Of a stretch of 64,000 bases of DNA, positions 11,388-23,400 are shown piece after piece. The stretch lies in the NCBI GenBank assembly GCA_003255025.1, contig QANY01005384.1, positions 248,001-312,000 on the forward strand, written 5' to 3'. The stretch is from Datisca glomerata (taxonomy: Eukaryota > Streptophyta > Magnoliopsida > Cucurbitales > Datiscaceae). The translations under genes and the position numbers were made by a program. How positions within the stretch are numbered: position 1 is the first letter of the stretch; each line of letters opens with the position of its first letter. Under the pieces are notes generated by a model, which worked only from the letters and a program-made list of their open reading frames with translations, had not been told where the DNA came from and searched no databases.

Positions 11388-11813
11388 TTATAGAGAGGAC
11401 AGAAAAATTAGGGTTAGAAAATTTGTCCGTACCCATGCTGGCAAGACATTCATACAATTGTTCATGCAGTGATCGACAAGATTCTTCTTGTGATGCGGGA
11501 GGACTTGTGTTTCATTAATTTTGTCTTCACAATGCCTTTTACAGTTTGGATAATCACAAAGTTTCACACAAAAATCCCAGTAACACTCCATTTGCTCGAA
11601 TTTTTTGGACTTGGGATCCTTAATTATTTTCGTGAGAATTTCTTCACATTCTCTGCTACATTTTTTATATTCCTCTCTTAATGGAATTTTAGTAAATTCA
11701 TTTGGAGAAGAGAACTGAATATCACCACCTTCTATTACATTAAACACACATGAATTCATCATCACCAAGATCATAATCGTCACAACATCAATCCTCATCT
11801 TTTTCACATCCAT
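11388..11813 (-). CDS. Small secreted cysteine-rich protein (unknown family)
   Basis: This single-exon frame of 141 residues starts with a charged tip and a hydrophobic segment (residues about 8-25, IDVVTIMILVMMNSCVF), a good secretory signal peptide. The mature part has nine cysteines, several spaced C-x3-C (CSREC, CVKLC, CKRHC, CMNNC) with C-x4-C links, so disulfide-stapled helices are likely. The rest is rich in Lys, Glu and Asn. A TATA-like CTCTATAAATC lies about 55-65 bp upstream of the ATG, which fits this start and a short leader. I do not recognise the family. The repeated C-x3-C spacing recalls helical-hairpin defence or signalling peptides, but that is only a spacing resemblance. 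No neighbour on the same strand suggests a shared role. Confidence 0.6.
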   Translation of the reverse strand: MDVKKMRIDVVTIMILVMMNSCVFNVIEGGDIQFSSPNEFTKIPLREEYKKCSRECEEILTKIIKDPKSKKFEQMECYWDFCVKLCDYPNCKRHCEDKINETQVLPHHKKNLVDHCMNNCMNVLPAWVRTNFLTLIFLSSL

Positions 11814-11866
11814 ACTTTTTCTAAGTTGTTTTTCCTTTTTTTAGTATGTAATGCAATTGCATACAT

Positions 11867-11877
11867 GATTTATAGAG
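11867..11877 (-). promoter_or_regulatory. Candidate TATA box of the Cys-rich protein gene
   Basis: Minus-strand CTCTATAAATC, 54 bp before the ATG at 11,813. Transcription would start near 11,840 and give a leader of about 25-30 nt. Confidence 0.5.
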
Positions 11878-11879
11878 TT

Positions 11880-13785
11880 TAGATCACTACAATCATGTAA
11901 CTTTTTATTTAAATGAATAATTTATATAAACAAATCATACGTCAACATGTGCCCACATGTTTACATACATGTTCATTAGAAAATGTCGCGTTAGAAAATT
12001 ACGTGAGTAGAAAAATAAAATTATACATAATTTTATTAAAGATATAAATGTAACTCTCAATATCATAAGGTCTTGAAAAAATTAAAGTCTGGTGTCTTTT
12101 CGTTTAATCTACAGTGGCTTCTAATTCTAAAATGTGCCATTTGTCTATTCACAAGGGTAAGTCATGTTCATGTCTATAATTAATTCTAAAAGGTTGAATT
12201 TCATTTAATATCTCATAGCATGGGTGAAATTTCTGCCCTCAAATATAAGGGATAATCAGAGGGAGGAATGCAAGTAAGAGCTTAATTGTTTAAGAGCTGA
12301 GATAGAATTACCCGTCCAATCCCTCTGAGCCTTTTAAGTTCACATTGAATAAAATAAGTAAACGAAATTAGAAAACTGATTATGTAGGAAAATCAATGTT
12401 TTATTAAATTATTTCATTTTTATAAAGAGTCTTAGTGTGGGACATACTTATAATGATTATATTAACGTTATTTAGAATTATTAGCATAGAAGCACGTGCA
12501 TCCCACCCACGTGGTGAATTTGAAAGTAGAAATAAATTAAATTTGATAATCCTCAAATTGATTAATTAAAGTTGTTGTATTTTTATATTATTTTTGTCTT
12601 GTATAAAACTGTTGTCTTAAATTTAAAGTTTCAGAAACCGTGATGAATTGTTATTGAAAAAGAAAGTAAAAGAATTGGTAGTATTTAATACCTAGGGAAT
12701 AGGTTATAGAAAAAACTTTGAAACAAATTTGGGGTTTATTTATTGCAAATTGTAAATCTAATTTTAAAAATATTCTATAATTTTATGTCCAAATAAAGGT
12801 TCCTAATGATCAAGCACGTGGGTGAAGGAGTAGTACGGATGTGTACAAGTGTTTTTTCTGTTTATCAAATAAAAATAGTATAAAGGAGGTGTAAATTTGA
12901 TTTTAAATTATACTATTTGCAATAACAATTCATACTATTTGTAAATTATACTATTTGTAAATCTCATGATCATTATTCCGATTATAAAAATAGTATAAAG
13001 GAAAGACAACATATACATTACTTTGAAAGGGTAAATGACTTAATATTTAAATAAATACATTGAAATATAATTATTCCGATTTTAGTATATTGTCTTTTTA
13101 TATAATCGATAATTTTTAAGTGAAGATTTAGGAATGTAAATTAGTATAAATTGATGAATGTAAAGCGATATTCAATATCTACGCCCAAGAGAAAAAAATT
13201 AAGTTGACGATGTTCCTTATGCAGTACATTTTTTAAGCTAATTAAATAAGTTCTTATATATAAGTTTAGAATTACAACTCAAAGTAAGGGTATATCTGGA
13301 AATCAAAAGTTTCTCTAGGAATAAGCATTTTTTTAAGGTATATAGATATATATAAATTTAAAGTCATATGATAAATATAAGTATAAATTTAAAATGATAC
13401 ATATAAATTGCACACAATGTGTGAAAAATTCAACCAAATCAATGTAATATTTTTTTAAAAAAAATTAGGCTCGTCTCGGCCCCTCACATCCCGAAAGGAT
13501 GTTAACTAGTTAACGGGATGGGATAAAAATACTATCTCGATCTCATTTTGTTGGGATCGGCGGGATGGACTCTCAGGATGAGTCACGAGATGAGACGATG
13601 GTGTTTAAAATACATCTAAACTAAAGTATAGATCACTAAAATGATAGTAATGTTTTAGAAATTAAGAAGAAAAATAACAAGTATTATTATATTGTATGAG
13701 TTGGATATCTATGTTGAATTTCTTGAAGGGTATGTTGTAAAATTATGATTTTGGATGAAAATTTTTCTACATAAGGCAATTTCAC
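11880..13785. other. AT-rich intergenic stretch, no gene seen
   Basis: No coding frame of note. It contains a G-box-like CCCACGTGG near 12,510 and, at about 13,490-13,600, a stretch rich in GGGATGGGAT-like and GAGATGAGAC-like words. Nothing else stands out. Confidence 0.5.
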
Positions 13786-13786
13786 T

Positions 13787-13868
13787 GCGATATTTCTGGA
13801 AAAATCTGACGTCGCAATGTCACTTTTGCGATATTTCTGGAAAAATCTGACGTCGCAATGTCACTTTT
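13787..13868. repeat. 41-bp direct repeat, two tandem copies, opening a GC-rich island
   Basis: Two near-identical units begin with GCGATATTTCTGG at 13,787 and 13,828. They lead into an unusually GC-rich stretch to about 14,030 containing several GCGTTGCAG / CTGCAACGC words in both orientations. The minus-strand frame across it (13,782-14,057) looks like a by-product of this composition. Confidence 0.8.
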
Positions 13869-14561
13869 GGGCGTTGCAGTGCTGGTGGATGTCACTGGTG
13901 GCACCTTGGCGCAACCCTGGGTTCTGTCGCGCATAACGCTAGCAGCGCCATAAGGCCATAGGCGCGGCCACGCCATTAGGTACGGGCGACGCTGCAACGC
14001 CACTTCTCGGACGCTGCAACGCGACATCAAGTTTAATATAAAATGAAATAAATTCAAATTTTGGCATATCTTTATGGATTACAGTTATCTAACATTTCAG
14101 ATGAGCTAATTGAAAAAAGATGTTACCAAATTGACTTCTCTTGTGTAGATTATTCATCATGGTGTTTGATGTTTGTGTGTGTGTATTCATGTAGGTATTA
14201 GCTGGCCGAAAGGAAGGTTAATATTTGACCAAATTACACACAATTGGGTAACGATAAACATGTGACAATTACAAGGTTTTACATGTGAATAATAAAATTG
14301 ATCTAAAGATAGATTTATTATTTGACATGAATTATTGTCAACGTTTGATCATTACAATAAGAGTACTACTTATAGTTAATATCAATGTCCAAAAACTTGA
14401 TATTAATGTTGTGTAGGTATCTTGAGAAGAGACTTACCAATTATTTGTATTTGTTGATTTGTATAGTTGGCTATTAATATGAGCATAATTAGTTAATTCT
14501 TTTGTTCTGTTTCCACCTAATGTGACTATGATATTTACAACCTCAACACCATTCTCGTTTT

Positions 14562-15230
14562 GACAGGGACCAACTTTAAGGATTGGAAAAAGAACATGTT
14601 GATTCTTATTGTCTACATAGATCCGGACCTTGCACTTAGGATAAAGTAAGGCATTTCGAAGTCATTTAGAGGTGCAGTATCCGAAGGGATAACAAATGCC
14701 AAAGAGTTCCTTGTTGAGATTGAAAAGCGTTTTGCCAAAACGATAAGGCGGAAAAAAGTACGCTTTTGCAATGCTCAATTTCCATGAAATCTCAAGGCAA
14801 AGGGAACATAATGGAATACATTATATAAATTTCTAACATTTCTTCAAGGCTTAAGACACTCAAGCTCGAGCTATCAGATAACTTGCTCCTACATTTAGTA
14901 TTGATGTCTCTTCCCACACAATACAACTAGTTTAAAATTAGTTATAACTGTCAAAAGGAGAAATAGACTCTTAATTAGCTCATTTCATATTGTGTGTAAG
15001 AGGAAGAGAGAATGAAGCATGAAAAGACAGAAATTGCTCATTTGGCTAGCACATCTAAGGGTAAAGACAAAAAGAGAAAGAATGATAAAGAAATTGCTAA
15101 GAGTCTAGCAGAAAAGAAACAACGTAAAGATGATGATGATTGTTTCTTTTGTGGGAAGCTTGGACATGTAAGAAGGGTTATATCAAATATCACCCATAGC
15201 ATGTTAAGAAATGCACATCTCTTATTTTGA
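14562..15230 (+). pseudogene. Copia gag with zinc knuckle
   Basis: The gag N-terminus is at about 14,565 and the C-terminal part is an open frame at 15,012-15,230. That frame is lysine-rich (KGKDKKRKNDKEIAK) and carries CFFCGKLGHVRR, the first three ligands of a CCHC knuckle. The final cysteine is lost to a frame change. It would bind element RNA in the particle. Confidence 0.75.
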
Positions 15231-15259
15231 TCTGTTTTGAGGTAAATTTGACTTCAATA

Positions 15260-15660
15260 CTTAGAAACACTTATTGTTTAGATTTTGGTGCTGCAACTCA
15301 CATAAGTGTTTCTATGCGTGGTTGCCTAAGCTACCAAAATCTAACTGATGCTGAAAGATACATCTATGTGATAAATGGAGAATCAGTAGAAGTATAGGCT
15401 ATTCAGTATTCTAAGTTGTCATTAAGAACTGGATTTCATTTGAATTTATATGATACTTGTGTTGTACTATCGTTTAGACAGAATTTGGTTTTTGTTTCTA
15501 AGTTGGATAAATTAGGTTATTGTTGTTCATTTGGAAACAATCAGTTTAGTTTATCAATAATTCAAACCTTGTTGGAATTGGTTCTCTTAATGCTTAAGAT
15601 TACTTGTATTTGATTGATGTTAATACCTCTTTTAATGAAGTCTTGCATGTGGAATCATGA
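15260..15660 (+). pseudogene. Copia protease segment
   Basis: YCLDFGAATHIS at about 15,273-15,310 is the protease active site, with DFGA where active copies have DSGA. The following text (GCLSYQNLTDAERYIYV, then LRTGFHLNLYDTCVVLSF, then SKLDKLGYCCSFGNNQFSLS) is the usual copia protease/linker segment. There is a stop at 15,397. Confidence 0.75.
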
Positions 15661-15689
15661 GGTACTAAAAGAAAAATTAACAAAGCAAA

Positions 15690-16330
15690 TTTAGTCATAC
15701 CTTGGCATAAGCGCTTTGGTCATATCTCCAAAACGATAATTCAACGGCTTTGTGTCAGATGAAATTTTAGAATCCCTTGATTTTTTAGACTTTAATGTAT
15801 GTGTTGAGTGTATCAAGAGCAAATGACCAAACAAAAGAAATTATGTGCCAATAGAGCAAAATACGTCTTAGAATTAATTCATACAGACATTTGGGATCCA
15901 TTCCCTAAGACTTCATGGAATGTTCAACAATATTTTGTAACATTCATTGAAGACTACCCAAGATATGACTACCTATTTTTTACTCATGATAAGAGTCCTT
16001 GGATGTGTTCAAAATATTTAAGGGTGAAGATTAGAACCAACTCAAGAACAGAATCAAAAGTGTCAGATCTGATCGTGGTGGTGAATAATATAGTAGATCT
16101 GGTGGTTCAAGAGAACAACGTCCAGAGCCATTTGCCCAATTCCTAGAGAAATGTGAAATAGTCCACAATACACCATGCCAGGCTCACCTAGCATTAATGT
16201 TATTGCTGAGAGATGAAACAAAATCTTTAAGGACATGGTGAAGAGTATGATTGGTCATTCTACCTTATCAGAATCACTCTGAGGAAAGGCACTTAAGACA
16301 ACAACTTATATTCTTCAGATAACACCAATT
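15690..16330 (+). pseudogene. Copia integrase segment
   Basis: The zinc-binding GAG-pre-integrase region is at about 15,700-15,760 (PWHKRFGHISKTIIQRLC). The catalytic core starts at 15,860 with LELIHTDIWDPFP and continues with YFVTFIEDYPRYDYLFF; the first catalytic aspartate is kept. Frames shift repeatedly after 16,000. Confidence 0.75.
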
Positions 16331-17059
16331 AAAGTAGCTACAAAAACACCTTCTGAGCTTCAGACAAGAAAAAAGTCTACTCTGAAATATTTTCACATTT
16401 GGGGATGTCCAGCTGAGGAAAGACCCTGAATGCTAAGTGAATAGAAATTAGGCTCCAAAATAGTAAGCAACAACTTTAGCGATCAAGGGTCTACAAGTTT
16501 TATGATTCTGTGCTAAGAAATATTTTTGAGATGGGAACTGCAACATTTTTGTAGGATGTTGAGTTTAAGAGAGAAATAAAGTAAGGGACATTGTCTTTGA
16601 GGAAGAATCATCTGTGATTCCTACTACAGTCATTACTTTTGACAGTGTACATGTTTTCATTCCTGCCATCGATCAAGAAGTGGATTTAAAATCACAACAA
16701 GACAATATTGAACAAACCCTCATTCAAGTTGAGGTTAATGTTCTAGAAGAACAAACTTAACCACCTCAAGATGTAATGTCACTAAGGAATCTATGAGAGA
16801 AATAAGAAGTGCTATTTCAGATGATTATGTGGTATTTGTCCAAGAAAATGAGGAAAATAATGAATTCATGGAAGATGATCCAATCAACTTCCATCAAGCC
16901 ATGCAAGATATTAATTCTCAAAATTAAATTTAGGCTACGAATGAAGAGTATAAGTCTATGTAAGACAATCAAATTTGAGATATTGTCCCTTTACCTAAAA
17001 GTAAGATGCCTTTTAGTTGTAGATAGATATTCAAAACTAAAAAGATTCAAAAAGTAATG

Positions 17060-17640
17060 TATAAAGATATAAGGCTCCTCTCACAGGTAAAGACTTTATT
17101 CAAAAGGAAGGCATTGATTTTAAAGAGACTTTCTCTCTGATTTTGAGGAAAGACTCTTTTAGAATAATTATGACACTTGTTGTACATTTTGATCTTGAGC
17201 TACATCAGATAGATGCTAAAACTACATTTATTAACGGAGACATTGATGAAACAATTTATACAATACAACCAAAAAAAAATTTGGACGCAGATCCAAAAAA
17301 TATAGTTTACAAACTAAAAAAAATCCATCAGTGGTACCATAAATTTCATCAGGTAATCGCCTCATTTTATTTTCAGCAAATATTGTTGGTGATTATATGT
17401 CTCAAGTTCGGTAGGAGTAGGTTCATATTCCTGGTTTTGTATGTTGATGATATATTGCTTGCTAGCAATGATTTAGGTATGTTGCACAAGACCAAGAGAT
17501 TTCTTTCTAAAAATTTTAAAATGAAATATCTTGGTGAACCTTCTTTTATTTTTGGGATCCAGATACATTGGGATCATTCTCAGGATATTTTAGGATTGTC
17601 ACACATGAATATATAGAAAATTTACTTGAAATATTTGGTA
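17060..17640 (+). pseudogene. Copia reverse transcriptase segment
   Basis: The frame 17,143-17,616 carries IMTLVVHFDLELHQIDAKTTFING and, after a gap, LVLYVDDILLASND, the YVDD catalytic box. KYLGEPSFIFGIQI follows. The middle of RT (the usual CRLKKSIYGLKQASR part) is shortened to KLKKIHQWYHKF. Confidence 0.85.
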
Positions 17641-18330
17641 TACAAGATTGTAAACCAGGTGACACTCATGTAGCTAAAGGAGACAAGTTTTTTCTCAATT
17701 AGCATTGAAGCTAAGAAAATGTAGCAGATTCATTATGCATCTGTTGTGGGGAGTCTAATGTATGCTTGGGTCTGTACACGTCCAGACATCACGTACATTG
17801 TTAGTCTGTTGAACAAATAAGGTAGTGACCCTAAGATGGATCATTGGAAAACAGCCAAATGGGTTATGAGATATTTACAAAGAACAAAAGATTACATACT
17901 CATATATAAGAGGTCAGATCAGTTAGAGGTCATTTGGTATTCTGACTCAAATTTTACTGGATGCCAAGACAGCAGAAGATCTATTTTCTACATTTACTTG
18001 TTGGTTAGTGGAGTCATTTCTTAGAGGAGTGTCAAATAGACACTCATAGCTTCCTCCACCATGTCAGCATAACTTATAGCATGTTATATGGCATCTATTC
18101 ATGGAAGATGACTGTAAAACTTTATCACTGGGTTACACATTGTTGAGAACATTGAAAAACCACTAAAGTTGTTTAGTGACAATAAATACGCAGTCTTATA
18201 TTCCAACAACAATAGGAGCTCACTAAGTCCAAGTATGGTGGTGAGATGTCCATAGAGCATATTGGGACAAACTCTATGATTGTGGATCCACACACTAAGG
18301 GATTACCACCCAAGTCTTTCACGAGCACAC
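17640..18330 (+). pseudogene. Copia RNase H segment and C-terminus
   Basis: An open frame at 17,836-18,024 reads HWKTAKWVMRYLQRTKDYILIY, then WYSDSNFTGCQDSRRS, the copia RNase H start. It is followed in other frames by a decayed SST-like motif and the 'KLFSDN..A' segment. The end near 18,330 matches the family's C-terminus. Confidence 0.8.
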
Positions 18331-18594
18331 TGCTCATATGTGTGTTATGTTGTTTGAGGATATCATGATTTAGTCGAAGTTTGTTTATTATTTTATGTTG
18401 TATTTTGTGAACATTTGTATATTTGGTACTTTCTGATTATAAATAAAGTTATTCGATTCATTACATGTGACATCATGTTGTTGTTGACTTCATTAAAGTA
18501 AAGTAGGATCACATTGTATGTAATTTTCATGCTACACACCCATGATTGATTTTGATTAAATGGACATATGTGACCATTGAGCGTTTAGATACAA

Positions 18595-20930
18595 TAAATG
18601 TAACGCCTCGATCCCCGAGATTTAAACATACGTGTAATTTCACAATTTCAAAATACTCAATCGATACAACCATAATTTTGAGGAAATTTCTACATATTCA
18701 AATCTTATTTTACCCATGATAGAAAAACCTTTACCTGATTCCATGGCTGTTTTCTAAGCTTTGCTTTCTTTAGGATTTAATAGTTCTTAATTTATGCAAA
18801 AGATTATATTATAATTTTGTTTGTTCAATTAGTAGTGCTTAACTATTTGTTGCATCTTGTAAAATGTTGATTTCTCTTAGAAGAAACTTTTAGGAAACTC
18901 CCAACATTGCTAATTTTTCTTCTTCTCTTTGATTCTGCTTTTATTGTTCCGTTCGGATAATTTTTAATTTTTAATTTTTGGGAGGACAGTCGAGCTAATT
19001 AGAAATCTCTGACATGAAATTTTAGTTCATTAGTTCTTCAACTATGATAAACATAAAGAAGAAAAGTAAAGATCAGGAAATTGTGTATCTCTTGTATGAA
19101 TATATCATTGTTTTCTAGTACTCTGAGGATGGAACTCTTGTTTGAAAGTATTAGCGTATTTATTTCATAACCAAATCTACTGTGTATTAAAGGACTACAC
19201 AATGCTTGTTATGGACGTGGTGGTTACTTGAAAATTTTCTACTCTAAATTTATATGTGAAAAGGATGTTTCATTAGCTTTTGGTGGAATCTGAATTTTAT
19301 TTTTATTTTATTTCAAAAACTTGAACTACTATTGGAAGTTTATATCAATGAAAGATGTAGCAGCTATGATTGTTTTGACTCACATTTAAATTGAAAAATA
19401 GTTCATTTCTCTCAGGATTTTTAGTATAATAGTTAATGTGCTAAATTTGAAATTAAAAAATTGTTATTTTGTATTTTTCCTTCACTTTCAGGTTGTATAT
19501 CTTTTAAATGATTCCCTAGCTCCTTACAGACTTGGGACATTTTTCTTGTTCTTCTTAAAGAGGCTCGTGTACGCCATTGTTTGAGGCTATCCTCACTGGT
19601 ACGTAACAACATGTGTGATTTGAACTTAAATTTACTTTACAATGATCTGCTTCCTTGGATTCTGATGGTTGATGTAAATACTATCAACAAGTCTATTGTT
19701 CCTGATTCTTATCAAATGATCATTATTTTCTATTATTCTTTGGTTTAGAGGAAATTTGCCCAGAAATTAAAGAGAGTAAAATCTGTGGATTTACAGTGAA
19801 GAGAACCATAGTTATGTTATAGTATTTACGCACACTGCATTATTGAGCCATTTCTAAATAGGCTAATGTTGAATAGGCTATAGTTATCCGTTTCTGTTTG
19901 ATGATGATGTTGTTTAAAAATATATTTTTCTTTCTACCATGGGGTTGTGTTAGTGTCATGGATGTTATACTATTTGAATAGGCTTAACATTAAGTAATGA
20001 GGAGAGTAATCTATTTGCTGCATTAGCTTAGTCTACTTAGAAAATTTGTTTAGTACATTGATATTATCTCTGTTTTCTTTCTTCTTTAAACGCTTCTACA
20101 CATATTTTATTTTTTGAATAGATAACCAAGTTTCATTTACAGGCTTTTGGATGTAAATTGGTATCATCGATTTTGCATGATCTACATAGTCTCACATAAA
20201 ATAATTTGTTAATGTTATTGTGCTATGGATCTCAAATGATCAAGAGTTTATTCTCATTATTCCAATGGAACCAAAAAGTGAGTATATAGTTCGTTATAAT
20301 ATTATCTGTTGGCTCATAATTGTTTTTCTATAAACAATGAAAATAGTTAACCATCAGTTTGGTATATTATATGGGTTGCCTTTGTATATGAACGATTTAT
20401 GTTTTCTAGTGACATTTTTGTGTAATGCTTATTTACTTCATTGTTTATGCTTTGCAAAATGGTTGTTATGTTCATGTCTTAATGTTATAGGTTGCTCTTG
20501 AGAAATAAGATTAATATTATTATAGTTAGAATAGATTTACTTGAGAACATAATATTAGTTTGCAGTTAGATTTTCACCCAATTATAAAAGTGTCACTCAA
20601 TTAATATTGTTATAGTTAGAATAAATTTACTTAAGATTGATATTGCTATAGTTAGAATAGATTTACTTGAATAAACTATTATATGTATGCTTAGAACATT
20701 GTTGAAACGCGGGTTTCAAATGAAGAAATGGAAGAACCTCTGGTACAAATTGGATATGAGAGACACATTGTAACTTAGAATGAAACGATGCAGCTGAAGC
20801 AATTATTAAAAAAACAGTATAATGGATTTGTATTTGTGTTATATTCAGAATGTAAGTTAGAAGTTTTCTGTAGAGTTTAAGATAGAGATACTTTTTAATA
20901 GAAATTCTCAATTAAATTTATTTTATTTGG
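18595..20930. other. Non-coding stretch starting with an LTR-like fragment
   Basis: TGTAACGCCTCGATCCCCG at about 18,599 resembles the 'TGTAACACCCC' start of many plant gypsy LTRs, but I found no partner copy. The rest is T-rich with occasional splice-site-like words (CTTTCAG near 19,491, GGTACGT near 19,599) that could frame an exon-like 110 bp. I cannot link this to a protein. At 20,500-20,690 a 30-bp phrase, TATAGTTAGAATAGATTTAC, occurs three times. Confidence 0.35.
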
Positions 20931-20994
20931 TCACGAGTTATTATTTCATAACATTTTACAATGAGATTAGTACGTGACAATCGTTATTTCATAA

Positions 20995-21530
20995 TCGAGT
21001 GTGCAAATGACTAAGTGTAAAAAATAGCTAAGTGCATTAAAACACTTGTGTTGAAAAGGGCTACCTTGTGAAAATGATTAAGTATATGAAAATAGTTAGT
21101 GACTGAGAGGATCGATGATCAAGAAGTGAGTTCCATCAAAATAAGTACATGAAAATTGAAAAGTGGAAAAAATTACTAAGAGTGTGAAAATGACCAAGTA
21201 TAAAAATGACTAAGGGTGTGAAATGACTAAGTGTGTGAAATGACTAAGTGCATCAAAACACTTTGTTGAAAAGACTACCTTGTGAAAATGATTAAGTACG
21301 TGAAAATAGTTAAGTTCCATAAAAATAAGTAGGTGAAAATGGAAAAGTGGAGAATGAAAATAGGACTAAGTGATTTAAAATAGCTTATTTGTCATATGAT
21401 CAAGTCACGAAAATGACAATTTGCATATATGGAAATTATTATATGTATAATGGTTAAGTGTGTAAAAATGGTTAAGTGTGTGTGATTAAAATGGTTAAGT
21501 ATATATGAGAAAAAAATGGTTACATGTATG
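20995..21530. repeat. Decayed minisatellite, core GTGTGAAAATGACTAA, with a larger duplication
   Basis: The core (variants GTGTGAAATGACTAAG, GTGAAAATGATTAAG, GTGTAAAAATGGTTAAG) recurs many times with irregular spacing. A block from about 21,031 (AAGTGCATTAAAACACTT) through AAGTGGAAAA near 21,168 is repeated from about 21,246 to 21,353, showing an added segmental duplication. More copies are scattered to about 21,860. Confidence 0.8.
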
Positions 21531-21939
21531 TGATTAATATAATTAATGTGCTTACTTATGTAAACAACCGCCGGTATAGAAGGGGGTTCACCAAAATGTA
21601 AAAAATAATATTCTTGGTGTTCACTAAAATGTACCACTAGAACTGCCGGTATAGACATTTAATGTGTAAAAATGACCAAGTGTGTGAATATAGCTAAGTG
21701 TGTAAAAATGTCTAAGTGTGTGAAAAAGATAAAATCAATGCATAATTTTATGAGAGGGTGAGAGAGATCTAGAATTTACAAGTACATGAAAGACATAATT
21801 GTGTGAAATTAATATGTATGCCTAAGTGTGAAAATATGGTTAAGTGCATAAGAATAAATAAGTGTATCAAAACAAATAGGGCCAAATGCCACAATGGGAA
21901 CCAAAACGCCATCACTACATGGTGAGTCACCATTCAAGA

Positions 21940-21984
21940 CTGGTGTTTGGGGCCTCCTGGCCGCGTTTGGGACCCAAACACCAG
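21940..21984. repeat. 12-bp perfect inverted repeat (stem-loop)
   Basis: CTGGTGTTTGGG at 21,940-21,951 pairs with CCCAAACACCAG at 21,973-21,984 across a 21-nt loop. The surrounding sequence carries further GGCGTTTGG and CCAAACGCC-like words in both orientations. Whether the hairpin acts as RNA or is a repeat by-product is unknown. Confidence 0.8.
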
Positions 21985-22779
21985 ACATACAGGCGTTTGG
22001 TCTCAATACTCCCTCTTGGATCGTGGCAGGCAAATGTCAACTTCCAGAGTGCATAAGTTTTGATTCGGGTGGAAACATGTGGACCGTAAGATATCAAATC
22101 GAAGTTTATTCATAGATCTACATGTTAGATGTGGTTCACATTGCAGTCCAGTTTTGGGTCCAAAAAATACTGTTCTAAGTACTTTTGAAGGCCTGGAAGT
22201 TGTTCCAGTCTTAATTTTAGGCTTTTTCATAATTCCTATCTCTTTTTAATTTTTAGGGTTTTTTATATGCTTATAAATTAAAATGTAATAGGTTATTTCT
22301 CAAATTTTATGGGTTTATAATTTATAAAATAAAAGGTTAAAATTTTAAATTTTAATATTCAATTTTAAACTTTTAGCGGATATGTTCGATTTATAGATAA
22401 AATCTATCATTGAGGGTTATACGTGTTCGTTAAACTGATAAATAGGATTTATCGACCATCATAACATCACGACCTATAATTATATATGATGAAAACCCAT
22501 CTCGCTCGATACTTGTCACAAAAACACAATAACATTATCAATGATAAATTTTAACTAGTTTGTGAATAAGTGTTCAATTATATCAAGAATCCTTAATTAA
22601 TTCAATCTAATTTCACATAAAAATGAGTATCATGAATGTTTGCATTGAAATAACGAGTTTTTTCTACTTTAAATCATGATTTTCTCGGTGTATGGTAAAT
22701 AATTACAAAAATATTAATTTTATGGTCGATTATCAAGAATGGCGATTAGAACCATATAAATAGCATTAGGACAAAAAAG

Positions 22780-22955
22780 GTGGCAATTGGGAGGGAGATT
22801 GGCGATCACCTATTTATACATGGCGTTTGGGGAATGAAACAGGCGATTGGAGGCATAAAACTAGCGATTGGCTTTGATGATGCGATTAGCATCTTCAGGA
22901 TGGCATTTAGGGGCTAAAATAGGCTATTCACCTATTAGGTATGACGATTAGGTTT
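22780..22955. repeat. About 20-bp periodic repeat, core GGCGATTGG
   Basis: Variants GGCAATTGG, GGCGATCAC, GGCGTTTGG, GGCGATTGG, AGCGATTGG, TGCGATTAG, GGCATTTAG, GGCTATTCA and GACGATTAG occur about every 20 bp. No frame is kept open. Confidence 0.75.
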
Positions 22956-22964
22956 TACATAATT

Positions 22965-23215
22965 GGTGAACCCCAGTACGTTTTTGGTGAACCCCAATAC
23001 GTATTTGGTGAACATCTCTAAGAATAGTTAATTTGTACGTAATTGGTGAACCCCTCCAAGAATTATTATTTTGTACGTATTTCGTGAACCTCACTATGTA
23101 ATTGGTGAACTTCAGTACATAATTGGTGAACTCTGGTACTTAATTGGTGGACTCAAGTACATAATTGGTGTTCTAAGAATTATTAATTTGTACGTATTTG
23201 GTGAACCCCACTACA
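22965..23215. repeat. 21/38-bp minisatellite, first block
   Basis: The unit TACGTAATTGGTGAACCCCA (21 bp with one variable base) alternates with a 38-bp form that adds TCCAAGAATTATTAATTTG. About ten units are present. Confidence 0.9.
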
Positions 23216-23400
23216 CAGTGGAGTACAAGGGAATCTTGAAGGGTTTACCAAAATATTTCACATGTAACAAATGCTCCAAAATATTTCACGTACAAATTAA
23301 TAATTCTTGGAGGGGTTCACCAAAATATTTCACGTTCTTGGAGGGGTTCAACAAAATATTTCACGTATAAAATTAATAATTATTGGAGGTGTTCACCAAA
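23175..23400. repeat. Inverted segment of the same minisatellite
   Basis: A 21-bp arm at 23,175-23,195 (AAGAATTATT... to ACGT) is matched perfectly in reverse complement at 23,288-23,308. After that point the units read on the other strand (GGAGGGGTTCACCAAAATA, three times). The array therefore switches orientation here, and single-stranded DNA or RNA could fold into a long hairpin with a 92-nt loop. Confidence 0.85.

Larger units (their letters stand above)
14540..18400 (+). mobile_element. Ty1/copia retrotransposon, degenerate, plus strand
   Basis: The domains run gag, Cys/His knuckle, protease, integrase, RT, RNase H on the plus strand, which is the copia order. Gag opens near 14,565 (GTNFKDWKKNMLILIV, frame restored by eye). 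The C-terminus at about 18,285-18,330 reads HTLRDYHPSLSRAH, a shifted form of the usual 'TKGLPP' ending. There are many stops and frameshifts. I could not match an LTR pair, so the outer limits are those of recognisable coding sequence. Confidence 0.85.

Noticed and set aside
13782..14057. 91-codon minus-strand frame
   Set aside because: It spans the duplicated GC-rich island; the repeated SDIATSDFSRNIAKVT-like text is the DNA repeat translated.
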